DNA of 5,424 nt from Neptuniibacter sp. (lineage in GTDB: Bacteria; Pseudomonadota; Gammaproteobacteria; Pseudomonadales; Balneatricaceae), in contig JAIBDV010000234.1 of the NCBI GenBank assembly GCA_024686055.1, positions 1 through 5,424 of the forward strand. Reading direction: 5' to 3'. Shown here piece after piece: positions 5,265 to 5,424 of the stretch (positions are counted from its first letter, which is position 1; every line of letters starts with the position of its first letter). Below the pieces are notes generated by a model. It did no database searches. It was not told the origin of the DNA and saw nothing but the letters and a program-made list of their open reading frames with translations. A program made the translations under genes and the position numbers.

Positions 5265-5273
5265 GGCGACGAA

Positions 5274-5312
5274 CTGTGTAATAAAGGGCGGCCTGCGCCC
5301 TTTATTACACAG
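5274..5312 (+). terminator. Long perfect hairpin terminator after ispB
   Basis: A perfect 17-bp stem (5274-5290 with 5296-5312) closes on GCCTG, starting 10 bp after the ispB stop. No T-run lies beyond the full stem. The inner GGGCG/CGCCC stem is followed by TTTATTAC and preceded by GTAATAAA, so it can act as a short terminator with a U-rich tail in either direction. The complete helix could also protect the 3' end of the message. Confidence 0.75.
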
Positions 5313-5424
5313 ACGCATCTGACCGGCATTGCACCTATGGAACACACCCTCTCCTCGACCAGCTACCACACCCCCTCAACAACCTTTATGCCTCAGTCAA
5401 CCCAACACTGAGCGGCGATCCCTG
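5313..5424. other. Right-end stretch with no supported gene
   Basis: The last 112 bp contain no open frame with a ribosome binding site. A 24-codon ATG frame at 5337-5411 encodes a serine/threonine-rich peptide of no recognisable family. A gene may begin or end just beyond the window, but nothing visible identifies it. Confidence 0.5.

Noticed and set aside
4881..5369. 162-codon open frame on the - strand over the end of ispB
   Set aside because: It runs through the ispB terminator hairpin and the conserved second aspartate-rich motif in antisense. There is no sign of selection for it.
5337..5411. 24-codon frame at the right end as a small protein
   Set aside because: It has no ribosome binding site, its composition is low complexity, and nothing identifies a family.

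Overview
The window is a core-genome segment of a gammaproteobacterium. The gene order ispB / rplU-rpmA-obgE-proB and the protein sequences fit the Pseudomonadales/Oceanospirillales type of arrangement, in which proB follows obgE directly. This assignment rests on recalled family sequences, not on a search. No mobile element, CRISPR array, tRNA or rRNA is visible, and I see no undescribed multi-gene system. What deserves a second look is regulatory.

Left part (1-900, + strand): two CspA-family cold-shock genes in tandem, at 12-221 and 627-836. They encode 69-residue proteins that differ at three residues. Each is followed by a strong intrinsic terminator. About 405 bp of non-coding DNA separate them, containing the first gene's terminator, an unusual A+C-rich block, a weak promoter candidate and the long leader of the second gene.

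Centre (931-3961, - strand): rplU, rpmA, obgE and proB are read leftward. They encode ribosomal proteins L21 and L27, the ribosome-associated GTPase Obg, and glutamate 5-kinase. rplU-rpmA are driven from a promoter near 4066-4094. A terminator lies between rpmA and obgE, so the obgE-proB pair is expressed by readthrough or from a promoter I could not identify. proB and the second csp gene converge on one bidirectional terminator (849-885).

Right part (3962-5424): a 331-bp divergent intergenic region separates rplU from ispB. On the rplU side it carries a candidate structured leader RNA with a terminator-like hairpin and two mutually exclusive helices. On the ispB side it carries a sigma-70 promoter (perfect TTGACA) centred on a symmetric nested dyad that looks like an operator. 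ispB (octaprenyl diphosphate synthase, quinone side-chain synthesis) ends in a 17-bp perfect hairpin. The last 112 bp hold no supported gene.

Functionally, three of the genes (rplU, rpmA, obgE) concern the 50S ribosomal subunit and its assembly. The csp genes concern RNA structure, especially in the cold. proB and ispB are metabolic genes that sit next to the ribosomal cluster by conserved synteny.
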